Assembly: GCA_002305165.1 (NCBI GenBank) | Contig: DBQI01000028.1 | Span: forward strand, 104,015 to 168,014 | DNA length: 64,000 nt | Source: Armatimonadetes bacterium UBA1398 | GTDB taxonomy: Bacteria; Armatimonadota; Zipacnadia; UBA1398 | Direction of reading: 5' to 3' | Shown: positions 1-8,643 of the stretch, piece after piece | How the letters are laid out: every line of letters begins with the position of its first letter | Position numbering within the stretch: position 1 is the stretch's first letter | Notes under the pieces: model-generated | The model's input: only the letters and a program-made list of their open reading frames with translations | Databases searched by the model: none | What the model was told of the DNA's origin: nothing | Position numbers and translations under genes: made by a program

Positions 1-2210
1 CCGCAGATCTCGACGCCCTGGAGCCGTCCGCGGCGGGGCTAGCGTCCGCGATAGCCGACGTGCTGGCCGTGGACCCGGCCCAGCTGCCGGAGCTCGATCT
101 GCCCGAGGAGTCAGTCGCGCGGCGTGAGCGGGCAGCCCTCCTGGCGGAGGACCTTGCCGATCTGGCCTCCGGCATGGCAGAGGACATCGCGACACGCACA
201 CGGCTCCTGTGCGACCTACTCGCTGCCCCGCCGGCGAGGCCGGTGGCCGCGAGGGCCGAGGAATCGTCCATCGACGAGGCTTCCTCTAGCGGGATCATGT
301 CGGCATCCGAGATGGCCCAGGAGGCGAAGGCGCGGCTGGGCAACCTGCGCGCACCGGAGCCTGCTCTGGTTGATCAGGTCGTCGCGGCTTTGTTCGCAAC
401 GGATCGCGAGGCGGCGCGCCGTCTGATATACGAGGTGGGGCCGACGCGCGAGCCGGCCTGCGCACTCCTCTGCATGGAGGCGGAGACTGCGGGCGAGGCG
501 CTGGAGGCGGCGTCGGGGATCGCCTCGGTGGGCCGCCGAGCGCAGGTTCTGCTGGAGCGCGCAGGCCTCGCCGGGCGCGGCGAGCTGCGGCGTGCGCTGG
601 TGCGCGAGGCCGTCGCTCTGGCGGAGTTGGTGGGGAGTCCTTCGGAGCAGGCCGGCATACTCGCTCAAGCGGCGGCGCTGGAGGCTAGCGGCCTGGACCC
701 TGCAGGGCTTGCGGAGAAGGCACGCTTCGCCGCCGTGTCAACGCCGGACTCCCAGATGAGGGGGCGCACCCTCGCTCAAGTCGCTTCGCTCGTTGCCCCA
801 GTGGCGCCGGAACTCGCTGAGGAGTGCTTCGCCGAAGCCTTGCAGATCGCCACGGAAGGGCTGCGCGACGCCGAACGCGCTCGGGCGCTTCGCGATGTCG
901 CCGTTGGGGCCGCTGCAGGGATGCCCCACCACGCTCTGGACATCGCGGGGCAACTCGGCGGCGACCGCGTTCGCAGCAGGATCGACGTGCTACTCGCCGT
1001 GACCCGGTCCCCTCATCAGGCGTACCAGGTCGAGGCGGCGAACCAGCTCGTGGACCTTGTCGCCCAGTGGGACACGGCGCCGCTCCAGAAGATCGGCGTC
1101 CTGCAGGAGGTTGCCGCGGCTCTGGCCACCGCGTCCCATCGGTCGCCCGCGCCGCAGCCACTCGCGACACCCTCCGCGTCGGCGGACTGGGTCATGCTCG
1201 CGATCACCCGTCCTGCCGTGCGGATCCCGGATGAGTCCGCTACCTCCCCCCCGCCCACCGAGGATAGCCTGCCGGCGAGAGTCGCTCAGGGCCGGACCCG
1301 CCAGAACCGGTTCGGGGACCGGGACGTGCCGCCCGACTCGGCATCCCTTCCCGCCTCGCCACGCCGCCCTCTTCCTCCGGCTGGCACCGTTGCGGAAGCC
1401 AAGCTCAGGGTGGAATGGTGGATCGCGCGCTTCTCGCTGGAACGAGCGCTCTCATTGCCAACCGGGGAGAGCCGGATCGCGGCCTTCCTGCAAGCTGCTC
1501 AGGCCCTAGCCCCCTTCGATGAGGCTCTGGCGACGGAGGCTCTCGTCGGCGCGCTTCGCGACAGCGCGCTTTACGACGCGAACCTTGGGTGGGCTGAGCG
1601 CGCCCATTCGCTTGCGGAAACAGGCGGCATCCCATACGCGGCGGCTGTCGCGTCGGTCCTGGACCCCAAGGTCCGCGCCCGGTCCCTCATTGCCGCGGGG
1701 ATGACCGCGGACGAGGACATCGCGCTCATCGACGACGCCTGGGCGAGAGCGGAGATCCGTGTCCGGGCCGCCGCTAAGGATCCGGGCCCCGATCAGGTGG
1801 ACGAGGCCCTGGTTGCGGTTCGGGCACTTCCTCCTGGCACTCTCAGGGATGGGCTCGCCATCTCGCTGATGGATGGGATCAGGGGCGGCAACCTGACTGC
1901 CGTGCACGGCGCCGCCGAGCGCTTGTCCTTGCTCGCATCGGGGCCACGGGTAGCGGCTCAGATTCGTCTGGCGGGCTCCCAGGAGGCGGCCAGACGGGGG
2001 AACTCGGACCTCGCGCGTGAGTGGCTGGGCATGGCCGAGGAACTCATCGCGCAGGCAGGTGCCACGCCCTCGCTTCTGGCCGAGAGGGCTGTCGCGCTGG
2101 ACCTACTGGGTGAAGACGGCCTCGCGCTCGCCCGGGCGATCGATGACCCAGCAGCTAGGGCGCAGGCCCTAGTCGCAATCCGCTTCGATCGGGACGCTCA
2201 CAGCGGTTGA
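1..2210 (+). CDS. Partial alanine-rich helical repeat protein (5' end outside window)
   Basis: The frame is open from the first bases of the window through GTG at 60 to the TGA at 2208-2210, so the true start probably lies upstream and at least 735 residues are visible. The product is rich in Ala, Leu, Glu and Arg and reads as a series of amphipathic helices (for example LAREWLGMAEELIAQAG near the end), which resembles TPR- or HEAT-like solenoids. A Pro/Ser-rich low-complexity stretch around residues 370-450 separates two helical halves. No catalytic motif or membrane segment is visible, and any signal peptide would be off the window. It ends 13 bp from the stop of the convergent lipoprotein gene. 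Function unknown; a scaffold or interaction role is only an inference. Confidence 0.7.
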   Translation, partial: ADLDALEPSAAGLASAIADVLAVDPAQLPELDLPEESVARRERAALLAEDLADLASGMAEDIATRTRLLCDLLAAPPARPVAARAEESSIDEASSSGIMSASEMAQEAKARLGNLRAPEPALVDQVVAALFATDREAARRLIYEVGPTREPACALLCMEAETAGEALEAASGIASVGRRAQVLLERAGLAGRGELRRALVREAVALAELVGSPSEQAGILAQAAALEASGLDPAGLAEKARFAAVSTPDSQMRGRTLAQVASLVAPVAPELAEECFAEALQIATEGLRDAERARALRDVAVGAAAGMPHHALDIAGQLGGDRVRSRIDVLLAVTRSPHQAYQVEAANQLVDLVAQWDTAPLQKIGVLQEVAAALATASHRSPAPQPLATPSASADWVMLAITRPAVRIPDESATSPPPTEDSLPARVAQGRTRQNRFGDRDVPPDSASLPASPRRPLPPAGTVAEAKLRVEWWIARFSLERALSLPTGESRIAAFLQAAQALAPFDEALATEALVGALRDSALYDANLGWAERAHSLAETGGIPYAAAVASVLDPKVRARSLIAAGMTADEDIALIDDAWARAEIRVRAAAKDPGPDQVDEALVAVRALPPGTLRDGLAISLMDGIRGGNLTAVHGAAERLSLLASGPRVAAQIRLAGSQEAARRGNSDLAREWLGMAEELIAQAGATPSLLAERAVALDLLGEDGLALARAIDDPAARAQALVAIRFDRDAHSG

Positions 2211-2223
2211 CGCGGGCCCCGTG

Positions 2224-3222
2224 TCACTCCGATCCCTCGGTCGGGTCGACCTCGGGCAGCCGCGGGAGCGCCCCCTTGAATGTTCTGGACAGCAGATCCT
2301 GGAGCAGCGGTTCGACGCGGATGGCGCCCTCCTGGGGGAATCTCACGGCGAGCCCGGGCGCTGCCTCGTCCGCTGACCGCATGCGGTCGTAGAGAAAATG
2401 GATCGCTGGACGCTGATGGATGATGGCCGAGAGGCACGGTCCCAGCACCGATTCCCACTGCTCCCGTGGTAGCCCGACCGTCGGAGCGACCCGATCGACG
2501 AGCACAGGGCGTTGCTCGGTCTGAGACCACTCCGCCGCCCCACGGACTATGGCGACACGCTCCAGCGCCGCCGCGTCAGCGGGCAGCCGGCATGTGGCCC
2601 CCACGAAGGGGTAGGACAGCACGGGCACACCGTCCGGTCCGGTGCCGGAGAGGGGGACGATGAACATCGCCAGTCCGGGACGGACGTCCTGAAGCCGCTG
2701 AGCCAGATAGGAGCAGAGATCCCGGTACAGGTCCGCGTCTTGCAGGACCTCGGATGGTTCCTCAAGGGGGACGATGGCTCTGAGCACCGGCCCTGACGGC
2801 CCGTCCGCGAGTCGCTGGACCACATCGACCCAAGTCTCGACGAAGGCGGCGCGAACCTCGCGGTCTGAAGAGAACAGGGACGCCCCAGCCGGTGACTCGC
2901 AGGAGAGTACCACACTCAGGCCCGCGCCCTGGGCGTAGCCGGACATGCGGAGGATCTGTTGCAGCCGCTGCTCTCGTACGACAGGGTCGACGCGCGTCAG
3001 CAGAGAGAAGGGTACGACGAGCTTCGCCGCGTTCCCGCCCATCGTGCGGATGGTCCGGGTGTCGGCGTCATCGTGCGGCACCTCCCCACTCAGCCATCCC
3101 TCGAAGGTCACGCCACGCAGTGAGAGAGGGACTCCCAGGTCGGAGTGGAGGGTATCCTCAGGCTGCGAGCACGCAGCCGTGCCAATGCACGCAGCCATGA
3201 TAAGGGCCAGGGGCCAACGCAT
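2224..3222 (-). CDS. Lipoprotein with degenerate glycosidase-like (TIM-barrel) domain
   Basis: A 332-residue exported protein. The N-terminus has a short hydrophobic stretch followed by IGTAACS, a plausible lipobox with Cys18 as the lipidated residue. The body starts with LRGVTFEGWLSGEVP and then TMGGNAAKLVVPFSLL, which resembles the first strands of a GH5-type cellulase barrel (a G-x-N-x-x-R/K-x-x-x-P pattern). I could not assign convincing catalytic Glu residues, so it may be an inactive or unassigned glycosidase relative. It is the most distal gene on the minus strand in a set that begins with the ECF sigma factor at 6057, and 159 bp separate it from the next upstream gene. An 11-bp direct repeat lies in that gap. 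Family assignment is tentative; secretion is better supported. Confidence 0.6.
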   Translation of the reverse strand: MRWPLALIMAACIGTAACSQPEDTLHSDLGVPLSLRGVTFEGWLSGEVPHDDADTRTIRTMGGNAAKLVVPFSLLTRVDPVVREQRLQQILRMSGYAQGAGLSVVLSCESPAGASLFSSDREVRAAFVETWVDVVQRLADGPSGPVLRAIVPLEEPSEVLQDADLYRDLCSYLAQRLQDVRPGLAMFIVPLSGTGPDGVPVLSYPFVGATCRLPADAAALERVAIVRGAAEWSQTEQRPVLVDRVAPTVGLPREQWESVLGPCLSAIIHQRPAIHFLYDRMRSADEAAPGLAVRFPQEGAIRVEPLLQDLLSRTFKGALPRLPEVDPTEGSE

Positions 3223-3244
3223 CCTCAGCCTCCATAGGTTCTGT

Positions 3245-3288
3245 GAGCGCGCAAGTCGAGACTACCGCTCGGGCGTCGAGCGCGCAAG
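3245..3288. repeat. 11-bp direct repeat upstream of lipoprotein gene
   Basis: GAGCGCGCAAG occurs at 3245-3255 and again at 3278-3288. The copies are 33 bp apart start to start, about three helical turns, so they face the same side of the DNA. They lie 23-66 bp upstream of the lipoprotein start codon at 3222 (minus strand), where an operator would be expected. Binding by a regulator is inference. Confidence 0.45.
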
Positions 3289-3381
3289 CCCGCAACCGAT
3301 CTGACGCACGTGCTGAGAGGTCGTTCCGCTAGCCCCAAGCAACCGATGGCTGAGACGGTGCGGGTAGGCCTGTCAGGTTGC

Positions 3382-4584
3382 CTAAGGCGTCCCTGGAGGA
3401 GGCGGAGAGGCGGCGGCCTCCGCTGCCTCGAGCTCAGCACGCAGGTCCTGGATCGCCCTCTGTGTCTCGGTGATCTCCGCTTCGAGGCTATCCAGTGCAT
3501 CCCGAACGAGCTGGCGCTGCCCCTCAGCGCTAAGCGTCGCCAGGTCATCCCATCCCAGCGTGGGGGGCGGGGCGAAGGCGGTCGTGCCAAGGATCACGCT
3601 GGTCAGATCGGCAATCCGCAGAGCTCGCATCGTCAGCTGGTCCTCGGCGCGGGCTCCGGGGAACTGAAAGAGCACCTTGACCAGGCCCTGGCGAACCGCC
3701 TCCGCGGACGGGTCGCCGCCCAGGAAGGAGAGCCCGATGCCGGTTCTCTCCCTCACGGCGCTCAAGAGCTCTCGAATATCACTGGGACGCGCGGAGGACG
3801 GGATTCCTGGGCCGAGCCTGAAGGCGGGGTAGACACCACCAGCCTCGGAGGTTGCGGGCGCTCCCTCCTCGGACACGCGTATGACGACCGCATAGCGGAT
3901 GCCGCCAAGAGCGCTGACGGGGCGGGACGTCGGAGGCTCAGGGCCCGAGCCTGGGCTACCCTCCGCCGCATGGGGCAGCAGCAGGATGCTGGAGGAGCCG
4001 AGACGTAGGGGGAGGGAGAACCAAGGGAAGTGAACCTGATCGACCTCGGGCATGTCCGCCGTGGCCGCGCTTCGGGGAGTGCGCGCCTGAAGGCTCATAT
4101 AGAGCCTCACCCGAGCCCGATCAGCGGAGTAGACGGGGTGAGCCTTTACGGTCACCCCCCACTCCGAGCCACCCATGGTGAACTCGTCCGGGACCTCGTC
4201 AGACGGAACTGCCCAGCCGAGCGGACGTGTGAGTTGCGCCTCGACGCTCTGGCCCCCACGTGTGGCGACCGTGCGCGTTCCGATGGACTCCGCGCCGGGG
4301 ATCTCGCGCACACTGGAGACGCTCGCGTCGCTAGCCTCCAGGAGAACGAGGGTGCGAGTGCCGTGGCTGTAGCTGAGTTGCTCGCCCTGAAGCACGAGAC
4401 GCCCGCCAGATGGTCCCTCCGGAAGGTACAGGACGTCGAAGTCGATTGCCAGATCGATGGGATCGGACACCTGCCCCTGCCAGGGCCCTGGGTCGGTCTC
4501 CCGCGGGCGCTCCTGCTGTGCGAGCACAGTGGACGTGGCCATGAATAGCGCCGCGATAGCCATCCAGGGCAGCTGTCTTCTCAA
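3382..4584 (-). CDS. Secreted protein with STN-like segment and C-terminal coiled coil
   Basis: A 400-residue product starting at TTG 4584, chosen because GGAGTGAGG precedes it and a clear signal peptide follows (hydrophobic run ending TVLAQ). Residues about 270-300 (ELLSAVRERTGIGLSFLGG) resemble the STN fold found at the N-termini of secretins and TonB receptors, but this is a weak similarity. The last 60 residues form a charged heptad-like helix (LDSLEAEITETQRAIQDLRA) and end in a Pro-rich tail. It lies 31 bp downstream of the anti-sigma gene on the same strand, so it is probably in the ECF sigma operon and may belong to the envelope process which that sigma factor controls. The molecular function is not recognised. 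Confidence 0.65.
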   Translation of the reverse strand: MRRQLPWMAIAALFMATSTVLAQQERPRETDPGPWQGQVSDPIDLAIDFDVLYLPEGPSGGRLVLQGEQLSYSHGTRTLVLLEASDASVSSVREIPGAESIGTRTVATRGGQSVEAQLTRPLGWAVPSDEVPDEFTMGGSEWGVTVKAHPVYSADRARVRLYMSLQARTPRSAATADMPEVDQVHFPWFSLPLRLGSSSILLLPHAAEGSPGSGPEPPTSRPVSALGGIRYAVVIRVSEEGAPATSEAGGVYPAFRLGPGIPSSARPSDIRELLSAVRERTGIGLSFLGGDPSAEAVRQGLVKVLFQFPGARAEDQLTMRALRIADLTSVILGTTAFAPPPTLGWDDLATLSAEGQRQLVRDALDSLEAEITETQRAIQDLRAELEAAEAAASPPPPGTP

Positions 4585-4615
4585 GCCACCTCACTCCCGT
4601 CCTGGCGCCGGTAGG

Positions 4616-5458
4616 CTAGAACTCCTGTCCTGGCACGATCACGATGATCCGTCCCCCCGCGCCCGTGCCGCCGCCATCCCACGGCGCGCCAACGATACTC
4701 GGCGGTGAGGGCGTGGGCATGTCCAGCTCAGGCATCTCCAGCTCATAGGACCGAACGCGGACGCCATCGCTGGGTCGGTCGCTCGGTTCGGGCGGCGCGG
4801 GCGCGTGAGTCGTCGTATAGTGCGGCGCCCGCTCGCCGGCCCTACGCACACTGTCACCCCTGGGGATGACGGGCTTGCGCGAGCTGGCGGCTCGACGGAC
4901 CTGGTTTCGGGCTGACGAGGAGCTCGCCACTGTCTGCGTCGCGGGCTTGGCCGTCTGAGGGGCTTCCACGATGGGCTCCGCGATCTGCCCCCCGCTGTCG
5001 CCGCTTCCCATCGTGAAGACCGGAGCATCCGGGCTCGCGATCGAAGGCATGCCCACGGCAGGCGCTTCAGCTACCACAGCGGCTTCCGGCGCTGCCTCGC
5101 GCGGTCCCATGGCTCCTTTCCCGACGAAGATCCCCAAGGCGAACACGCAGATCACGGCCGCCGAGGCCAGCGCACCGGTCAGAGCCGGCCGGAGCGGGAA
5201 ACGGGTTGGCCGTGGGGCGGACCGCTCTGCCGCAAGTGCGGACATGACGCGTCGCTTGACCGCGTCCACGGAGGTGGTCGGATCGAGGGCCAGCGTCGCG
5301 GCAAGCCGTGACAGTGCCTGCAACTCCGCGACCTCCGAAGCGCATCGCGAGCAGACTCGAAGATGCTCGGTGAGTTCGGGGCTATCGGTAATCGGCCGTC
5401 GGGCATCGAGATGCGCCTCGAACGCCGTCATCGCTTCGCGGCACCTCATACGTCTCAT
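4616..5458 (-). CDS. Anti-sigma factor with zinc-binding ZAS domain
   Basis: A 280-residue membrane anti-sigma factor that should bind and inactivate the ECF sigma factor encoded just upstream. The N-terminal domain has the ZAS zinc signature H-x3-C-x2-C (His32, Cys36, Cys39, in EHLRVCSRCASEV) with an extra Cys6. A single membrane helix (ASAAVICVFALGIFVG, about residues 95-111) follows, and then a roughly 165-residue Pro/Ser/Ala-rich exported region with no recognised domain, probably the sensor side. The ATG overlaps the sigma stop codon (ATGA), indicating translational coupling and near-equal synthesis. The ending PGQEF is not a known degradation signal that I can name. The signal sensed is unknown. 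Confidence 0.88.
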   Translation of the reverse strand: MRRMRCREAMTAFEAHLDARRPITDSPELTEHLRVCSRCASEVAELQALSRLAATLALDPTTSVDAVKRRVMSALAAERSAPRPTRFPLRPALTGALASAAVICVFALGIFVGKGAMGPREAAPEAAVVAEAPAVGMPSIASPDAPVFTMGSGDSGGQIAEPIVEAPQTAKPATQTVASSSSARNQVRRAASSRKPVIPRGDSVRRAGERAPHYTTTHAPAPPEPSDRPSDGVRVRSYELEMPELDMPTPSPPSIVGAPWDGGGTGAGGRIIVIVPGQEF

Positions 5459-6057
5459 CCCCCGCTCCGTGTGAGGTAGCCGCCCAGCAGATCCCTGAGC
5501 CGCTTACGGGCTCGGTGAAGCTGCGCTTTCACTGTCCCCTCGGAACAGCCCATCTCGGCTGCTACCTCCTTCAGGTCCTTACCCTCTACCTCGAACAGCA
5601 CGAACGCGGCTCTTTGTCGCGGCGACAGCTGCCTCAGAGCCCGAGATAGCTCCCTCTGCGACTCATCGCGCAGGACGGCCCCTTGGGGATCCGGTTCCGT
5701 GCTGATCGTTGGCGCCGCCCTTGCGTACTCCTGGATGCGTTGGCCGCGGTACCTGCGCTTGCGGTAATCGTCTAGGCAGAGGTTCGTGGCGATGGTGCGG
5801 AGCCAGGGGCCGATGCTCTCCGCTCCCCGGATCTCATCCAGCCGCTCGAAGGCGCGCACGAAGGTCTCGGCGACGATATCCTCGGCGTCCTGCTGGTTGG
5901 CGGTGAACCGCCATGCGGTACGCGTCAGCATCTCGGCATAGCGTTCGATCAGCTCGGAAAACCCGGACTGATCGCCTAGCAGAGCGCGGGCCACGAGGGC
6001 CGAATCCGACACCAAGGGTTCAGAACGCATCATCTTGGCAACCACGGCTCGTCGCAT
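5455..6057 (-). CDS. ECF-family RNA polymerase sigma factor
   Basis: A 200-residue group IV sigma-70 factor with only regions 2 and 4. Region 2 lies at about residues 30-100 and contains DAEDIVAETFVRAFERLD and WLRTIATNLCLDDYRKRR, the core-binding and -10 recognition helices. Region 4 lies at about 140-190 and contains LSPRQRAAFVLFEVEGKDL followed by the helix-turn-helix EVAAEMGCSEGTVKAQLHRA. The two are joined by an acidic linker. Length and motif order are typical of the family. It heads a minus-strand operon with its anti-sigma factor (4-bp overlap). A TGTCAAC/CGTC element just upstream suggests autoregulation. I did not assign a numbered ECF group. Confidence 0.93.
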   Translation of the reverse strand: MRRAVVAKMMRSEPLVSDSALVARALLGDQSGFSELIERYAEMLTRTAWRFTANQQDAEDIVAETFVRAFERLDEIRGAESIGPWLRTIATNLCLDDYRKRRYRGQRIQEYARAAPTISTEPDPQGAVLRDESQRELSRALRQLSPRQRAAFVLFEVEGKDLKEVAAEMGCSEGTVKAQLHRARKRLRDLLGGYLTRSGG

Positions 6058-6077
6058 ACTCTGCCCTTGTCTGAGTT

Positions 6078-6104
6078 GACGGATGGCCTGCCAACGGGTT
6101 GACA
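6078..6104 (-). promoter_or_regulatory. Candidate autoregulated ECF promoter
   Basis: On the minus strand, TGTCAAC (6104-6098) is followed after exactly 16 bp by CGTC (6081-6078). This resembles the TGTCAC(A)-N16/17-CGTC class of ECF-dependent promoters. Transcription would start near 6070, leaving about 13 nt of leader with AAGGG just before the sigma gene ATG at 6057. The match was made by eye; which sigma factor uses it is inference. Confidence 0.45.
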
Positions 6105-6154
6105 GAGGATGCGGACAAGTTCGGCTGTGACGGCGGCCCGGGTCGGGCCGTGCC

Positions 6155-7009
6155 TCAATAGGCGCTGAAGTCCTCGACAGAGAAGTCCTCGACCTGCCAC
6201 AAACCGCCCGAAGCCTGTCTGAGGTGGAGGACGAGCGTGCCGCCTCCTTTGGACCCGTCCACGCGGATCGGCACCTCGGCCGATCCGCCGTCGGCCGACA
6301 GCTGCGGCTTGATGCCCACCATCTCCTGGCCGGTGGGTGTCAGTCGGCCGAACTGGTCCGTCAGCTCCTCGCTGAGGCGCTCAGCCTCGGCTCGCCCCCC
6401 CACGGTCAGATCGGCCATGGCGTCGTACGATCCCTGAACCGCATTGTAGTACCAGCCGACGGCAGAGAGGCCCACCATGCCCCCAGCCTGGCGGGCGAAG
6501 TACCACGAGACACCGATGCAACAGGTGGCCATGCCCACGAGGAGCAACACGACACACCCGATGATGAGGCCAACAGGTGCCCTCTTGCGAGGCGCCTGGG
6601 CAGTGGCATAGGGTTGGGCGGCGTAAGGAGCCTGACCGTGGGCCGGGCCCCACGGCTGCTGCGGCGTCTGACCCCATCCTTGCTGCTGAGGAGGCATTGT
6701 CGCGGGACCCCAAGCCTGCGTTGGTGGCGGCACCTGCGTCTGCTCAGGCAAGCCCTGCTCTGGCGGCTGAGGGACGGTAGGGGTGGCTCCCCACGGCTGC
6801 TCCGGCGGCGCTGCCGGTTGCGGCTGTTCCGGTGAGGGTGGTAGCGACTCCTGCTGGCTCCACGGAGGCAGTGGCGCGGGCGGTACGGCTCCTCCGCTCT
6901 CTTCAGGCGTCGCGGGGGGCTCTTCACCCTCGTGCTCTCCCTCCGGGGGCCCGGCAGGCGGAGGAGGGGGCGGAAGTGGTGGCGGCGGTGGCGTACCCTC
7001 GTACGGCAT
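6155..7009 (-). CDS. Proline/glutamine-rich single-pass membrane protein with NTF2-like C-terminus
   Basis: ATG 7009 is preferred over GTG 7015 because AGGAG then sits 9 nt upstream. The 284-residue product has three parts. Residues 1 to about 145 are Pro/Gln/Glu-rich and contain a polyproline tract and four WG-containing repeats (PWGATP, AWGPAT, GWGQTP, PWGPAH). A basic PRKRAP stop-transfer sequence precedes one membrane helix (GLIIGCVVLLLVGMATCCIG). A C-terminal domain of about 105 residues (AVGWYYNAVQGSYDAMADL to the end) resembles DUF4878/NTF2-like lipoprotein domains. The topology predicts a cytoplasmic proline-rich tail. It lies just downstream of the sulfatase gene on the same strand. 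Exact function unknown. Confidence 0.75.
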   Translation of the reverse strand: MPYEGTPPPPPLPPPPPPAGPPEGEHEGEEPPATPEESGGAVPPAPLPPWSQQESLPPSPEQPQPAAPPEQPWGATPTVPQPPEQGLPEQTQVPPPTQAWGPATMPPQQQGWGQTPQQPWGPAHGQAPYAAQPYATAQAPRKRAPVGLIIGCVVLLLVGMATCCIGVSWYFARQAGGMVGLSAVGWYYNAVQGSYDAMADLTVGGRAEAERLSEELTDQFGRLTPTGQEMVGIKPQLSADGGSAEVPIRVDGSKGGGTLVLHLRQASGGLWQVEDFSVEDFSAY

Positions 7010-7033
7010 AGTCACTCTCTCCTGTCCGCGATC

Positions 7034-8578
7034 CTACCGGTCCGTGCGCGTCCTACGCACGACCTGCGGAGGCTCCGCCCATGACTTGGCGACATTCCGG
7101 AGGGTAGCGCCCTCCATCAGCCTCTGCTGCGACCAGTGGAAGTTCGCGGGCGGCGTCAGTCTGCTCCAGTCCAGCGCTGGCTCACACACATCCTGCCACT
7201 TATCGAGGGCGCAATCCAGGCTCTCGCACACACCCCCAGACGCCCCCGTGAGCAAGAGGTTACGCGTCTCCGAGGGATCCGTCGCCAGGTCGTAGAGCTC
7301 GCCTTCCACGAGGTTCTCGGGATCGAACATAGGATGCCCTCGGTATGGGTGGTCACCGGGCAGCCGGGCCTCGATGTCGGCCATCTTGGGATACCGGGTG
7401 AGCTTCCAGTCATTCGTCCTAACCGACACGGCGGGCTCCGTCATTAGGGCCGGCACGAGGGTCTCGGCGAACACCGCCTCACGGAATGGGCTGGTGGGAT
7501 CCGCGAAGATCGGTTCGAGAGACCGGCCCTGCACCTCGTCGGGCGGGTCCTGTCCCGCAAGGCGAAGGATCGTTGGCATCAGGTCCATCTGCTGGACGAG
7601 GGCCTGAGAGCGCCCCGATGGGAGGCCGGAACCGGACACCATGAGCGGCACCCGGCACGTCTCCTCCCAGAGCTGCGCCCATTTCTCGATCCAGCCATGC
7701 TCTCCCACGCATGTGCCGTGGTCGGCGGTGAAGACGACGATCGTGTCATCCCACATGCCGTGATCGTCCAGCGCATCGAGCAACCTTCCCACCTCATGGT
7801 CGATGTAGCTGACCAGCCCGTAGTAGGAGCATCGCGACCGGCGGACATCATCCGGGGTAAGGTCCGCATACCGTCGAGAGGCATAGAAGAGCTGCACAAG
7901 AGTCGGCTTCGACTCGATTCCGTCGCCGTAGCTGTCGGGGAGCGGCTCATCGGCCGGATCGTACCATTCCGAGTATGGCCGCGGGGGCGCGTAGGGAGTG
8001 TGGGGCATGTTGATCGCCACGCGGAGGAAGAAGGGCTCGGAGCCGCTGTACTGGGAGAGCCGCCGAAGCCCCGCGTCCACGGTGAGGGCGGCGTAGGACT
8101 CCTCCGGGCTGAGTGGCGACGTTCCCCAAACAATGATGGGGAGATCACCCTCTAGTCGCTTGTATTGCGCGCGCCGACGTAGAGCCGGATCGGAGGGTCC
8201 GAAGGGGCCGAACGGCGAGTGCACCGGCTCGTGGTGACTGAAACCGCTCTCGCTGACGGGCCAGCCGAGGTGGTACTTTCCCACGTTTTCGGTACGCCAA
8301 CCCGCGTCCGCGAGCAAGCGGTAGAGCGAACGACTGGACTCACCGGCCAAGCTCGGCGTGGCGTTATCGACGCAGCCATTCGACCGCGGATAGCAGCCTG
8401 TCGCCAAGGCTGACCGGGAGGGCATGCAGATTGGGCACGGAACGTAGCAGCGATCGAAGACCATGGAGGAGGCCGCGAGCTCATCGAGCCGGGGAGTGCG
8501 TACGCGCGGGTGTCCCGCGTGTCCGAAGACATCGGCGCGGAGTTCGTCACAGTAGATCATCAGGAAGTTGGGTCCCAT
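7034..8578 (-). CDS. Sulfatase of the alkaline phosphatase superfamily (Cys-type)
   Basis: Hydrolyses sulfate esters, probably on sulfated carbohydrates. I set the start at ATG 8578 (514 residues) because MGPNFLMIYCDELRADVFG is the usual beginning of the family and a longer frame would run through the divergent kinase gene. The C-x-P-S-R signature is present as PICMPSRSALATG with Cys51, which would be converted to formylglycine by a maturase not found in this window. Metal and substrate residues follow in DELR near the N-terminus and in TADHGTCVGEHGW in the C-terminal half. No signal peptide is visible, so it may be cytoplasmic. It is divergent from the FGGY kinase with a 65-bp shared upstream region, which suggests joint control of a sulfated-sugar pathway. 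Confidence 0.93.
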   Translation of the reverse strand: MGPNFLMIYCDELRADVFGHAGHPRVRTPRLDELAASSMVFDRCYVPCPICMPSRSALATGCYPRSNGCVDNATPSLAGESSRSLYRLLADAGWRTENVGKYHLGWPVSESGFSHHEPVHSPFGPFGPSDPALRRRAQYKRLEGDLPIIVWGTSPLSPEESYAALTVDAGLRRLSQYSGSEPFFLRVAINMPHTPYAPPRPYSEWYDPADEPLPDSYGDGIESKPTLVQLFYASRRYADLTPDDVRRSRCSYYGLVSYIDHEVGRLLDALDDHGMWDDTIVVFTADHGTCVGEHGWIEKWAQLWEETCRVPLMVSGSGLPSGRSQALVQQMDLMPTILRLAGQDPPDEVQGRSLEPIFADPTSPFREAVFAETLVPALMTEPAVSVRTNDWKLTRYPKMADIEARLPGDHPYRGHPMFDPENLVEGELYDLATDPSETRNLLLTGASGGVCESLDCALDKWQDVCEPALDWSRLTPPANFHWSQQRLMEGATLRNVAKSWAEPPQVVRRTRTDR

Positions 8579-8643
8579 AGCGGTGTTCGCTTCGCCGGCC
8601 TCGGAGATGGCTCCTTGCGGGGACTCACGAGAGGGATTGCCCC

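Noticed and set aside
2224..3222. Calling this lipoprotein a GH5 cellulase
   Set aside because: Only the first strands look GH5-like and I could not place both catalytic glutamates, so I kept a general description.
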